Shown: positions 23,108-33,907 of the stretch, piece by piece | Layout: each line of letters starts with the position of its first letter | Numbering within the stretch: position 1 is the first letter of the stretch | Assembly: GCA_021432605.1 (NCBI GenBank) | Contig: MU271145.1 | Coordinates: forward strand, 1,860,001 to 1,924,000 | Reading direction: 5' to 3' | Length of the DNA stretch: 64,000 nucleotides | From: Coniochaeta sp. PMI_546 | Taxonomy: Eukaryota > Ascomycota > Sordariomycetes > Coniochaetales > Coniochaetaceae | The notes under the pieces: generated by a model | What the model was told of the DNA's origin: nothing | What the model saw: only the letters and a program-made list of their open reading frames with translations | Databases searched by the model: none | Program-made: the position numbers and the translations under genes

Positions 23108-24803
23108 ATGGTAGGGGTGCCTCGCAGCACCGGCTGCCAGCTGTGCGTGAAGCGCAGGGTAAAATGCGATCAGAGCCGGCCCTCTTGCAACAACTGTCTG
23201 AAGTATGGCGCTCCGTGTCCCGGTTATGACAGACAGATGAAGTTCGTGGCCGGAAAGCACCAGGTTCGGTCTCGCCGCCAAGAAGACTGGCGCGGCTGGG
23301 GATCGGGGTCCGTACATGCCCTGGGTGGAGGTCGAAGGTCCGAAGACATGTCTTCCGCAGCCTCGCTCTCCGCCGCCTCAGCCCCGAGCAGCGCATCCGG
23401 GACGCCCAGCACCCCATCGATTGACTTTTCTTCTCAGCTGGAGCGCCGGTCAGAACTAACACTATTATACCTAAACCCATCCGACAACCGCGGGCAGACT
23501 ATAAATGCCATCATCCACAACCTCCAAGAGTCACAGGCTGCAACTGAAGTTCGCGTCTTTGCTCCATGGTTCAAGGACGTTCCCGAACATCTCGGGCAGA
23601 AAGTGACACTGGACAGTGCCATGGCAGCATTCACGCTTCATCTCCTCGGAAAAGCCAAGCAAGATAATGTCCTCATTCGAGAGAGCCTGTCCATCTACGG
23701 CCAGTCTTTAGGGGCACTGCAGAAGGCGCTGAACCACCCCGAGGAGTGGAAGTCCTCCGAGACTTTGTGTGCCACCATGATCCTTAGTCTTTTCGAGGTT
23801 AGTCTCTCGCCATTCCGCTTGTTACCAGGTATCTGGCATGTCCTGAAAACGTCCGGCTGACGAAACTGTCACGCAAAGCTATTCGCCGGCACTGTAGACG
23901 CCGGTTCTTGGATGAAACATGCTGCCGGTGTTTCTTGGCTACTGCAGCAGCGGGGCCCGGAAGCTCACAGAGATGATTGGGATCGTTCTATGCTGGTTTC
24001 GTTCCGAAATATCACCGTCAGTCCTCGCCACGTTCAGGCATTTCGTATTCCCCGCGTCACACTGCTTCTGTGCTCACTTCTTGAACTGACATTACTACTA
24101 GATCATGCACGCCCTCTTCTCGGGACAAGACTGTTTCCTAGCGCGAAGACCCTGGCAAAAGCTCTTAGCCGACGATCCAGTCATCGATGACCGCGGCGAC
24201 GGTACCTTGACGGAACTGTACGCAATCACTGATCGGTACTGGATTTACCTCGCCCGGCTGCCGGCAATCTTGCATCGCGGCTATGCTCTGCGCGAGGCAA
24301 AAAGGCACGGACTGCCAACAGAGCCAGCTCAGATCACTTTGCTCGTGCGACGCGCCGAGAACTTGCGGTCTCAAGTAGCAGCTCTTTTCGAAGGGTATGC
24401 AGCCCTCGCTCCAGCTCCTACTGAAGTGCCGTCCCAGGATCCGGGTTCCATCTATGACACCGTGTTCTCGTTTAGCAACGTGTGGCACGGCAGCTTCCGG
24501 ATGAGCTGCTGGGCCACGCTGCTTATCCTGCAGGAGTGTCTCGTCCAATGCCAGTGGCCGGTCGACTATACCGCGTCCAACAGGGAGCTGGCCGGCAACA
24601 TATACCGCTCCGTCGAGTTTGTTGGAGCCGGCCTCCTGGGCCCGCTACGCGTGGGTTATCCCTTACGGATTGCATACGAGTTCGCCGATCTCCGCACCCA
24701 GTTGTGGATCGGTTCACTGCTGACGAGATTCGAGAAGCACTACGCTTCCACCGCTCCCAATGGTTATCCCGAGCCCGGGACCAATGAGTACCAGTTCTCC
24801 TGA
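23108..24803 (+). CDS. Zn(II)2Cys6 transcription factor
   Basis: Three exons, 23108-23797, 23879-24016 and 24102-24803, join in phase 0 to 509 residues. The N terminus has a complete binuclear zinc cluster, with spacing C-x2-C-x6-C-x6-C-x2-C-x6-C over about residues 10-37 (CQLCVKRRVKC and onward), immediately after the Met I choose. An in-frame ATG 23 codons upstream is possible but adds nothing conserved. A basic linker and a Ser/Ala-rich hinge follow. The rest is helical and resembles the fungal transcription factor domain 2 type (ALNHPEEW, AGSWMKHAAGVSWLLQQRGPE, LYAITDRYWIYLARLP). The second exon uses an AAG acceptor, slightly unusual. It should be a nuclear DNA-binding regulator of CGG-type sites. 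Target genes are unknown. The convergent neighbour is a secreted esterase, but adjacency alone does not show regulation. Confidence 0.87.
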
Positions 24804-25044
24804 TCCGCAAACAAGACACTCGACAGCAGACACTTTGCACATTTCGCGCAGGTGGCCCATTCCGCTCACACCGCTCAAGACAATTCAGACATTATAGCTA
24901 TGTCGCCACGCGTAGTCATCGTACAAGATCAGAGACTGACTCCAAGCTACCCTGTCACGTCGAATTACCAAGAACCGAACCAATCAACAGCTAGGATGTT
25001 GTTACAAGCTCCTTCGGCCCTATTCCTCGAGCACTGCGCCCTCA

Positions 25045-25890
25045 TCATACGATAACCTTGCTGACGATGAACTGGAGAGCCTGCTCGCCGTACTCCTTCC
25101 CGTACCCCTGATGCGTAGCAAAGCTGCTTCCGTTCGAGCAAAACGGGTCGGGTGAGTCGCAGTATGACTGCATCCTGCTCTCGAACTGCGGGCACCGGAA
25201 ACCTGGCGGACGGGCAGCGAACTGCAACACGTTGCTGTCAGCACACAACACGGGCTTGAAGGGGAGGGGATGTGGGTTGGATTCTCACCCCAGCGGCCGT
25301 CGCATTCCCAACATTGAATGCTAACCCCCCGACATGCCGCGGATCGCCCATGAGAACAATGGCGGCGACGTTGGCCGCTATCGTGCTCGACACGAGGGTC
25401 TTCGTCGAGTTGAGACTGAACCCGTCCGGCCCGCCGCAGAAGGCGTCGTCCATTATCTGGGCTCCCTGTGCACGACCCAACATAAGTTAGTCTCTTTTCC
25501 TGTATTCACAGACACTTATCGCGTTCATCTTCGGCCAACAGGGCAGCATACCTGGGAGTAACCATGCATGATAATCACACTATCCGGGCACCGCGCCGAA
25601 AAGGCCTCGGTCTGTCCCACCACGGCGGCGATGCCCGCGGCGACGCTGGCGCCGTACCGCTTCCCCGGCGCGGCCGGGTAGTCGATTGCCTCCGAGGTGG
25701 TGCCGGGGAAGGCTCTTGTCACGAGGTCGACAAGGGTCTGGGCCGAGCCGAAACCAGGCGGCGCGGTGGTCTCACGCGCACCGAAGATGTGCACTTGGGG
25801 GCAGACATCTGCGGCTGGCGCTGACGACGAGTTGGTGGCGGATGCTAGTGTGAGGGAGAGGTAAAGACTGGATATCAAGGTTAACTTCAT
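25045..25890 (-). CDS. CE5 acetylxylan esterase/cutinase-family secreted esterase
   Basis: Exons 25552-25890, 25289-25465 and 25045-25221 join in phase 0 to 230 residues. A signal peptide (about residues 1-18) leads into DVCPQVHIFGARETTAPPGFG, with the family's N-terminal Cys. The nucleophile elbow GYSQG has Ser112 and is split by the first intron after Gln113. The rest of the triad fits Asp197 in CDSPDPFC and His209 in THQGYG, twelve residues apart as in fungal acetylxylan esterase II. Those enzymes remove acetyl groups from xylan; cutinases of the same family cut cutin esters. The SPDPFCSNG and HQGYGKEYG context favours acetylxylan esterase. The enzyme is secreted and stabilised by several disulfides. 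It ends about 240 bases from the convergent Zn2Cys6 gene. Confidence 0.9.
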
Positions 25891-27233
25891 GGCTGGGGGA
25901 AGGGGTGGTCAGCAACCGGCGTGCTGGATAAACATCACTGGGCGAGCTGGTTCGTCCCAGACCATGGCCTAGACGACGGGCTTGGCAGGTGTATATAGGG
26001 CGACTGCTCCACCACGATCCGAACCATCTCCCTCATAGGATATCCCACCTCCCGTGGTCAAGGGTCAGGGGTTGAGGGGAGAGCACGTCGTTTCGACACG
26101 ATTGTGTCTATTCTGAGGCGAGAACGAGCCTCTTCTCTTCTTCGAAGGATACGAAGGACTCGGGGAGCTGCAATTTAGTGACGGACGCTGGGGCGGTTGA
26201 GGACGATCAGTGATCCATATCTTCCTGATCGACAGTCTCCATCGCTCTGATGTTCGAGTTCCAGACCCTTGATGACCCAGAACCATACAAAAACCCTACA
26301 TGCAGGGAAAGTGGTCAATGCTAGCATAGACGGATGCTTGAGCCGGAATTGAGATGTTTTGGTCTCGGGCTGATCATTGAGAGTCGAAGCTGGAGCCGAG
26401 TCGGCCGACATCTGAGCTCGGGACAGGCCATGTGGTAAATCTCCGAACCCTTAACTGTGTTGGCTCTGGTTCGTTTTCTCTTTAGATAGCACCGAAATGC
26501 TCGTACCAACTTCGGCCTCCCTCCTGAGCACAAGTTGTTTGCTCCACGACTATCCTGGTCGCGGCCTTCAATCTGTTGACAGAGTAGCATTGTTAACGAG
26601 GTATTGTAACGGTTACCACTCTTCCTTTCACCCGAAGAAGCAGAGCTGCAGTCGCTTTGACCATTTACCGCGTGGCACACCATCTCACTGAGATCTCCAT
26701 CTTGAAACCGTAACTGGTTTGCGGGGTGCATTTGAGGGTCGGGGACCGCCTGGATTGTTTTAAACCCACCGTTCATCCACTTCCCAAACCCTTACCTGTT
26801 CGACCGGTGAGGAGCGATACTTTGGACGAAGCAGTTTTGGTAGCTTTGATCTCGTGTGTTAAGGTTACTGCATAGGCGTTGCACGAGGCATTGAACTGCG
26901 TGCGGACATTTCGCAAAGCACTGACTTACACCGAGGACTAAGCTGACCATCCCGCATGATGGTTTCGTACGGGCATACAAATGAACAATGATCGTTTAAG
27001 GGTCAGAAGATCTCCCAAAATATGCATTTGCCCAGTACACACACATGGAAAGGTGACCGCGAGGTAAATGCGTCTAGACGATGCTCTTGAGATAGCCAGC
27101 CACGATCATCACGAAGAAAGCAACTTCGTTCGTCGAGTATGCAGAATGTCTTATAACGCAAAAAGAAGTATATACTAGTAATCTTCAATTCCTTCTTCCG
27201 AAGCCGTAATCAACCAGAGTCTCTCGAATGATG
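25891..27233. other. 1.3-kb intergenic region
   Basis: The first 150 bases are the promoter and leader of the esterase gene. A 151-codon minus frame at 26321-26776 is the longest remaining frame, but its composition (many Cys, Arg, Ser) and lack of motifs do not support a gene. Confidence 0.5.
25991..25998 (-). promoter_or_regulatory. TATA-like element of the CE5 esterase gene
   Basis: The minus-strand sequence CTATATAC lies about 100 bases upstream of the esterase ATG. It is a positional guess without other support. Confidence 0.35.
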
Positions 27234-28385
27234 CTACCAAAATGACACGTAGGTCATACCCAGAACCAACCCAAGCGGTATCCAACCAGCCAGCCCTGAC
27301 CCCGTCCCATAAGCCCTCCCCGAGCCGCTGTTCCACAGCATAACCGGCGTCCCCGTCTTGCTCGTCTCGTCGACGCTACAGACGGCCTTGCACCCCGTGC
27401 CCGCATCGGCTCTCCCACCCAGGAGCAACCCCCTCTTCTTGCGCTTCGCGTCCGTCGAGTTGTACACCATCTCCAACCACTGAATCTGCAGAAATGCCGC
27501 ATCATGGACGCTCATGTTCCCCGTCCACTGGCCCCCGTCGCTCCAGCTGTTCAGGATGACCTGCGCTGGGTCCCGCGGCACTTGGAAGCTGATATTCGCC
27601 GTCTGCACGCCGTCAACATACCATGTGCTCTGCGTGGGCGTCCAGTCCAACCTATGGACCGCCCAGTCGCTCCAGTCCAGCCCGTTGGGCAGAGTAGCGT
27701 TCTTGGTCGCGTTGTCGACCACGTCACCCGCGGCCGTGATGGACGGCTGATTGGTGTAGTGCACCAGGTTCCGCGGGTCGCGCGTGCGGATCTCGAGATC
27801 CGCCTCCTGCACATCCGCTAGGGCGTCGCCCTTCCCGCCGCGGTATGTGAACATGGCTGTTACCGCGCCCGCGGACCCGATAGTGCGCGCGAGCATGCGG
27901 ATTGAGAGGAACTGGTAGCCTTTTGACATTGACTCCAGCTCCGCCGCGGTTTGGAAGTCCGGTAGGCGCTCGGTCCGGAGGGTGAGGTAGGTCTTTGAGG
28001 ATGGGGAAGGGTCGGTATTCTTTTCAATGTAGACGTTATTCGGGGAGTTGACCATGAGTATTGAGGCGTCGCTTCGCGCGCCCCCGCTGTTGTTCCAGCT
28101 TTGCACTGACCAGGAGCTGTTCCATTCTGCGCTTGTGAAGAAGTTGCTCGTTACTTGGGCGTTGGCACTGGCGTCTGGGTCTGTTAACGGGTTTGGGATG
28201 CCTTGATATTGGTCTAGGCTCCTGAAGTCGAAGAACTTGTGCTCCGTGAAGTATCCGTTAACGGTTCCGTTGGTCAAGTAGCAGCCGCATTGTGAGTCGT
28301 CTGTAAGTGATGGCGCCGCGGCGGCAAAGCGGAGACAGGCTGAGACCAAGAACACCAGGGGTAATGATGTCGATGTTCGCGACAT
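27234..28385 (-). CDS. GH16-family glycosidase/transglycosylase, probably GPI-anchored
   Basis: One uninterrupted exon encodes 383 residues. An N-terminal signal peptide ends near residue 24 (SACLRFAAAAP). The central domain is GH16-like: the active-site strand reads EADLE at residues 194-198, matching the E-x-D-x-E arrangement of nucleophile, assisting Asp and acid/base. Flanking blocks VTAMFTYRGG, LDWSDWAVHRLDWTP and STWYVDGV are typical of lichenase-like and CRH-like fungal enzymes. There are many N-glycosylation sequons, and two Cys near residues 33 and 35. The C terminus has Gly/Ser-rich sequence followed by a hydrophobic tail (LAGWIPLGLVLGMTYVSFW), a plausible GPI-attachment signal. The likely role is hydrolysis or remodelling of beta-glucan at the cell surface. 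The substrate is not determined. Confidence 0.87.
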   Translation of the reverse strand: MSRTSTSLPLVFLVSACLRFAAAAPSLTDDSQCGCYLTNGTVNGYFTEHKFFDFRSLDQYQGIPNPLTDPDASANAQVTSNFFTSAEWNSSWSVQSWNNSGGARSDASILMVNSPNNVYIEKNTDPSPSSKTYLTLRTERLPDFQTAAELESMSKGYQFLSIRMLARTIGSAGAVTAMFTYRGGKGDALADVQEADLEIRTRDPRNLVHYTNQPSITAAGDVVDNATKNATLPNGLDWSDWAVHRLDWTPTQSTWYVDGVQTANISFQVPRDPAQVILNSWSDGGQWTGNMSVHDAAFLQIQWLEMVYNSTDAKRKKRGLLLGGRADAGTGCKAVCSVDETSKTGTPVMLWNSGSGRAYGTGSGLAGWIPLGLVLGMTYVSFW

Positions 28386-29700
28386 CGCAGGGAGCTCCCT
28401 ATCCTATCCACCCCACGTCAAACAATGCACTCAAATATGACCTGTGCCAAGCCTCGGCACCGCACTCCTGGGATATGGGGAAGCCTGAAAATAATCAGTT
28501 ATGCCAGTCAGGCTTGACGCGGAAGTAAGCTAATTGCAGTCGGGAACGCGGCCAGCGGCAAGCTGCATGAGGCAAACGCAAGTAAGACAAGAATGCAGCA
28601 GTGGACAATACGCATCAAGAGAAAGTGGAAAGGAAGACTGATTTTGTTCGAGAAGCGGACAAAGGCACTGAGTGGCACATATACCATGTCCGCAAGGACC
28701 AGCCCGTGGTATGGAGGCAAGAAGCGGGAAGCATGGATGGGCACTCGCCTCCCAAGCTCTCACTTCAGCCAGAGCAGCCGTCCAAACGGTCCAGCCGGTA
28801 TCGCGTGTCCTGTTTGCCCAGGTTCCAAGGAGCTACTTGGCTGCCGGACGAATCAATTGGTCAATGCCTAGGGGAGAAACAATGACGAAAACCAGGTGTC
28901 CTGTCCTGTGTCCGTTGTCCAAGCACAAAATGAAATAGAAACAGACGAGTCTAGGCAGTGAAGGGGGCCGGAAAGTAACAGATGTGGCTCCCAAGAACAA
29001 GGATCGCCATTTTCCCAAATGGAAATGCGTAAGGGAGTGCTATCCGGCTAAAGGAAGCAGGCTCAAAATAACAACAGCTGGAGGCTCTCCGGGCTGGACG
29101 CGAAGCTGGGCTGGTCTCGGATTAAGAAGAAATGGTCGCGGAAGCGACGCTGCTGTTGCATTGGTACAATGTCACGTTGATTGCCCGGTAGAAGACCTGG
29201 CCGATCTAAGCGATTCGGAGGCTCTGTTCAGATGCGGAGCGATTGTCTTATTTGAAGTTTGTTGAACGGAGAGTATGAAACCTGGAAATGGATGTCAGTT
29301 GTAATTCTGCCCCAGCGAAGGTGCAGTCAGTGGCAGCTGGTCGACAGTTGACACACTGCACACGATATATCGAGCGGCGCTGGCATGGATCCCCTTCATG
29401 GCATTGAAGAATATCCGAGGAATAAACAGTAAGGTACAGCCAGAGGATGTGATAGAAGAGAGGCGATTTCATCGGACTCTCCAAGGTTACCAAAATACCC
29501 TTGATCTGGCTCTCCTTAGTACTAGTTGGCCCAGAAAGCCAATAGGTGGTCCTCGCAGCTCACGACGCATTTTTTGCTAGACTGAGACACTTGCAGGGTG
29601 AATTTGGCCACGAAAGTGTCGAAGAAGTTGATGTGATACGCTACCAGCCTAACCTCTATCACCTTTATGATACTGTGCGAGAAGGGCGACATGATGCACC
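28386..29700. other. 1.3-kb intergenic region
   Basis: This includes the promoter of the GH16 gene and the 3' flank of the tryptophanyl-tRNA synthetase gene. Frames of 60-94 codons on both strands overlap each other and show no protein family. Confidence 0.5.
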
Positions 29701-31221
29701 CTATTTCTTGGTTCTGTCTGCCAACTTTGCACTTGGTGCCTGGGGCCCGATCTTTGGCGGCGGTAGTTTGGGGTTTCCTCTCCACTCGAGTTTCCGGGGC
29801 CGCATGAACTGCTCCAGGACCTCATCCGTCACCAGCGCCCTGCGCTGCTGGAACTCGGCAACATACTCCTGCAGGAGGTCGATTGCCATCTTTTTCAGAT
29901 CACCAGTCAGCAACTCGCCGGACTTGTAATCGTCATAGACTTTCTTGAGCTTCTCGTCGTCTTCCTCAAAGTACGTCAGGTAAATATACGAGACATCGAT
30001 GTCAGGGTTGCCTCCAAGTCTCTCTTTTGATGCTAATGTTAGTCTCGAAACTCCAGAACTCGAAGACGAGGTCGGGTGATACGTACTATGCTCTTCGATA
30101 CTGACTTGTCCACCGCTGAAAGCGTACTTGTTAATCTTGGTCTTGATCTGCTTCGCTGTATCCGTCATGAAGATGGCGGAGTTGGGTTCCGAGGACGACA
30201 TCTTGCCCGTTGGCCCGCCCAACGCAGTAAGAAATTTCGAGTGGATAAGTGCAGGTTTTGGCGACGGGAACTTCATCTTGCCGGCGTTGTCTCGGACGAG
30301 GCGGAAGTATGGATCTGTATCTGTTAGTCACGCCGTTTATATGAGGGACGAGTCTGATGTACCTTGATCTATGCCCATAGGAATCAGGCATCTTATCTTG
30401 GCGATGTCTTTGGAACGCTTCTCCAGCGGCTCATCAGCCCAGATTTCGGGGTAGGAGGTCGCAAAGGCGGCGACACATTGGACAGCTGGGAAGAAGAGGC
30501 GGCCAACACAGGTGCTCTCGTTGAAGCCGAAAGCTCCTCGGACCTGGTTAAAGGTAACAGTCTTGGAGAACTCCCAGGCATTCATCAAGAAGTGACCGCC
30601 TAGGTACTTCAAGTCACTGTAAATGAACGTCTTCTTAGGGTCGAAGCCAAGCGCGATGATGTCCTTTGCGTTGTCCATGGCATACTGCATAGTCTCCTCA
30701 CAGGTGACTTTGTCCTTGAAGATTGCCTTCTCGTCATCCGTCAACATGAAGACCAGCGGCACGTCGAAGCAGTCCTGGAGCCATTTAGTGAAAGACATGG
30801 GAATGGTGTGCCCAAGGTGCAAGCTGCCTGTGCTAGGACCGCGACCGGTGTAGAGGAAGAAGGGCTCGCCCTTCTCATAGGTGTCCAGAATCTTGTCGAA
30901 ATCACGATGGCTGAAGAACAAGCCGCGCCTGAGCCAGCGATGAGCTTTGTGGCCGGTGAGCCTCTCAAACCGGTCAATTATAGCCTGGTCGAGCAGCGAG
31001 GTGTTCCATTTCCTGCACGGGAGTCAGTCAATCTAGTTTGCATGTCCGTAAAATGTCACGACTTGGTGCATCTGGACCAGCGAGCTGAGCAAGAACGTGA
31101 ACGTGAACGTGAACGTGGACACATACTGAGAAAGCGCAGAATAGTCAATGGCTAAGGCCGTGCCATCTTCGGCCTGACCGCCGGTGACCGACCAGGGATT
31201 AATATCCTGAGCCTGAGCCAT
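29701..31221 (-). CDS. WRS1: Cytosolic tryptophanyl-tRNA synthetase
   Basis: Four exons, 31127-31221, 30363-31012, 30087-30314 and 29701-30023, keep phase throughout and give 431 residues. It is a class I synthetase: the HIGH-type signature is HLGH in GPSTGSLHLGHTIP, the second signature is KMSSS in GPTGKMSSSEPNS, and between them lie YSDLKYLGGHF and VQCVAAFATSYPEIW, typical of eukaryotic TrpRS. It charges tRNA-Trp with tryptophan using ATP in the cytosol. No mitochondrial presequence is seen (start MAQAQDINPWSVTGG), consistent with the cytosolic form. The last intron uses an AAG acceptor, chosen because it restores the three-residue spacing between EEH and GGNPD. The C-terminal tail is short and basic. 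Intron 1 contains a small tandem repeat. Confidence 0.93.
31094..31117 (+). repeat. AACGTG x4 tandem hexamer in a synthetase intron
   Basis: Four exact copies of AACGTG lie in intron 1 of the tryptophanyl-tRNA synthetase gene, close to its 5' splice site at 31126. On the transcribed strand the unit reads CACGTT. It is too short and regular for a CRISPR array and is best described as a microsatellite. Confidence 0.85.
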
Positions 31222-31879
31222 TGGATCGACTTGTCACGAGTTATTGATAACTATGACTGCGCAACGAGAGACTCGGGAGATGCTCGAAATGACTGAGAAC
31301 CTTTGTCGTTTTGCACACTCCTTCTCTCTCTTCCTTATGCAGAAGGACCACCTTTGCCTTGAGTCACTCCAAATTCTGACCGCCTGCCGAATTCTGCCTC
31401 AAGTTTGTCCTTTTTGACTAAGCGTACTGGAGAAATAGGCTCTTCTGCAGGACTCCACAAAAGACATCTACCTGCACGGACCACCGCTTTCCCCTGCACA
31501 TGCTTGTGGAGTGCAGCCAATGAGGTATAATACAGGCCTGCGGCGCTGATATACCACAGTAGCAACCTACCTTATCTTGAGCTGCGGAATCCTTCCGCTC
31601 ACACATAAGTAACTCCCACAGTAAGTCTAGTGGGCTTCACTTCATCAGACTCAGGTATCAAAGGTGGCGGCAGCAGCAGAAACTTGTGAAGCCGACTGTT
31701 GCAACACATCACCTACATAGCCAGGCAAGAACACCTCGAATTCAATGTGCGACTCGTTTGTTGTCACGCAACTAGACTACTCTGGACGCTACGGTCTCAA
31801 CTGCCTCTGACATACATATCAAGCTTGTGGCACAGCTCTGCGTTCAGTACAAGCATCTCTGATCGCTTCGTAAATGTCC
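31222..31879. other. Intergenic region of about 650 bases
   Basis: Promoter of the tryptophanyl-tRNA synthetase gene (left) and 3' flank of the small secreted protein gene (right). No additional gene is seen. Confidence 0.5.
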
Positions 31880-32331
31880 TTATCTGCAGCGCAAGACAGA
31901 GTCACCGCAAGGTGTGTGTGTTTGGACGCAGGTTGTGCAGCCGACCGCCTTGCAGTCAATACTGTCGTCGCAGGAGTAATCGAAGCAAGCCCGCTTGATC
32001 AGGTAGCCATCGAGAGTTCCCGAGGGCGCATCGCGCGTCCTGGTGGCCACATCTCGAGCGTGAGGTGCCATGTCCTTGAAGTCCTTGGGGCAGATGCCGC
32101 CCTGAACAACGCATGCGTTAGTGCCTTGGAGGCCTGTGGCTTGGACGAGCGCTGCGTGTGTATCTGAAGCGGGTGGAAGAAAGGGAAGAGACAGAGACAT
32201 AGAAGACGTACATTAATGATGGCACCACCATCAGCAACCTCAACAGCCGGGGCTGCTTCAGCTGCAGGAAGAGCCAGAGCCGCGGGGGTGAATGCCAGAA
32301 CGGCTAGGACGTTGAAGATGGATGCCTTCAT
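31880..32331 (-). CDS. Small secreted cysteine-rich protein, candidate effector
   Basis: Exons 32212-32331 and 31880-32101 join in phase 0 to 113 residues. The start has a strong signal peptide (MKASIFNVLAVLAFTPAALA) followed by an Ala/Glu-rich stretch that may be a propeptide. The mature part holds eight cysteines, one in GGICPKDF and seven in the last 45 residues (ACFDYSCDDSIDCKAVGC, TTC, PC, RC). Eight is an even number, so all could form disulfides. An IKRA motif just before the Cys block could be a Kex2-like cleavage site. I recognise no family. Size, secretion and Cys content are those of small secreted proteins in plant-associated fungi, which may be effectors, antimicrobial peptides or surface proteins. 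Function is inferred only from these traits. A TATA-like element lies upstream. Confidence 0.75.
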
Positions 32332-32480
32332 ACTGATGCTGGTAGCTTGACTGAAGATGATAGACGGAGATAGTGCTGTCGCAGTCTTTCGAGATGATGA
32401 GTTGACGGTAATTGCTGGGAGTAGAACCACTGGATCACAAGAGGCAGAGAGCGAGAGACAGAGAGCAAGAAAGGAGCGGT

Positions 32481-32490
32481 CTTCTTATAG
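32481..32490 (-). promoter_or_regulatory. TATA-like element of the secreted protein gene
   Basis: The minus-strand sequence CTATAAGAAG lies about 150 bases upstream of the ATG at 32331. It is proposed from pattern and spacing. Confidence 0.35.
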
Positions 32491-33557
32491 ATGGGCAGGT
32501 TCACCAACATCGTCTGCCGCTGATATTATCATATCTACACCGTCTACTGCTAGCATATAGAGCCGGATCAGATCGTCCGGGCTTTGAGAGTTGCTTGATA
32601 CTATACTCCTCTAGTATAATTCGAAGATGTAGGCATACGCTGTTCGCGGCATAAATCCTAAAGGAATCACTGATACGACAATGGTGCAGTATATGGCTTA
32701 GATGGAGGAACGTCGTCGATGTGCCATCTCTTGCTACTGGATGGAAACACTGTGACAGCAGATCCTCTACGCATTAGGCCAAACTGCTCCCTGGTCGTAC
32801 CATAGCTACAGAACGGCGCAGCAAAGCTCCTTCTTATCACGGTACTCCTTGGCAAAAAGAAACTTGCTTTAGACCAGAATACTCGTCTTGAACAAGCCCA
32901 ACCTCCAGTAACAACACTACCGCCATGCATTAGCGACAAAAGTGCTTCAATCCTTCGATACTACATAAATCCTTCCGCTACCGGTGTGTTACATCCTAAG
33001 CAAGGTTCCACCAGGTCACCTACTACCCCAAGAATAACTCTCTGGTAAGTTCGTCCTTGTTCACATTATGATACGGAATTCTCTCGGTAATCGCCAGGTG
33101 CTGACCGGATTCGGAAATGTAGCCGACTCCGGATCCGATAGCCTCTCTACATCTGCCTACGTTATAGTACATAGTACATTATCTTGATGCGGTCGCAGAA
33201 CCCAAATGGACGGCCGCCCTCACAGCGTGCAGCGGGCCGGCATTGAATCAGATTGGCAGGCCCTCAGTCCACCCTTGGACGTTCCCCGCTTTCCATGCGT
33301 CTGATGATTTAGATGCCTACCACGCACTTTTAGAACGCCCTGGCCGGTGCCCCTTAGGATCGTTACAGGGGGTCGGCGGCTGGGCCACCCGGAAGGAGAC
33401 ACCGATGTGGGTCGGCAAAACGTCTGAAAGCGGCCCTCCAGATGACCCACACTATCCCGCACCGGGTCCGGTCCACCTCCGATCCACATCTCCGGCTGAC
33501 GAGCTTCACGGGCCCTGGTCATCGTGCCCCTTACCACCGTCTTAAACCCGGATATGT

Positions 33558-33579
33558 GACGGCATCGCGACGGCATCGC
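33558..33579 (+). repeat. 11-base direct repeat GACGGCATCGC x2
   Basis: Two adjacent exact copies lie about 330 bases upstream of the PEP-mutase-family gene. The repeat could be a paired regulator site or simple slippage. Confidence 0.6.
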
Positions 33580-33907
33580 GGAGTCCTCTTCGATGTCTCG
33601 AGAGAAATGCTATCACGAATAGTGGGAATGCTGATGACCACCTGACAAGTCAGAGACCATCAAGCTGAGTGAGCGAGGTGAGATCTGGTCCGAGAACGGA
33701 GGCACACGGAGAGTCTACGTCGGTTCAAGAGAGTAGACTTCAAGCTATTTATACTGTCGTTGTCTCGTTGACTTGCAAGAATACATCGAAGGAGCAATAG
33801 AGACGTCTCGATTGGAAATCTACCACGTTAAGCTTGTCTCGGCGTGGTTCTACATCAATTACCACACGTAGCACTCCACGTTACAAGGGTCGCACTCATC
33901 AACAACG

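Larger units (their letters stand above)
32332..33907. other. 1.6-kb intergenic region between divergent genes
   Basis: It contains the promoters of the secreted protein gene (left) and the PEP-mutase-family gene (right). Nothing coding is supported. An 11-base direct repeat sits at 33558-33579. Confidence 0.5.

Noticed and set aside
26321-26776. 151-codon minus frame in the gap left of the GH16 gene
   Set aside because: Composition is not protein-like (many Cys and Arg), with no domain and no plausible flanking exons.
31094-31117. Short direct repeats as a possible CRISPR array
   Set aside because: Units are six bases with no spacers, in an intron of a eukaryotic gene; this is a microsatellite.
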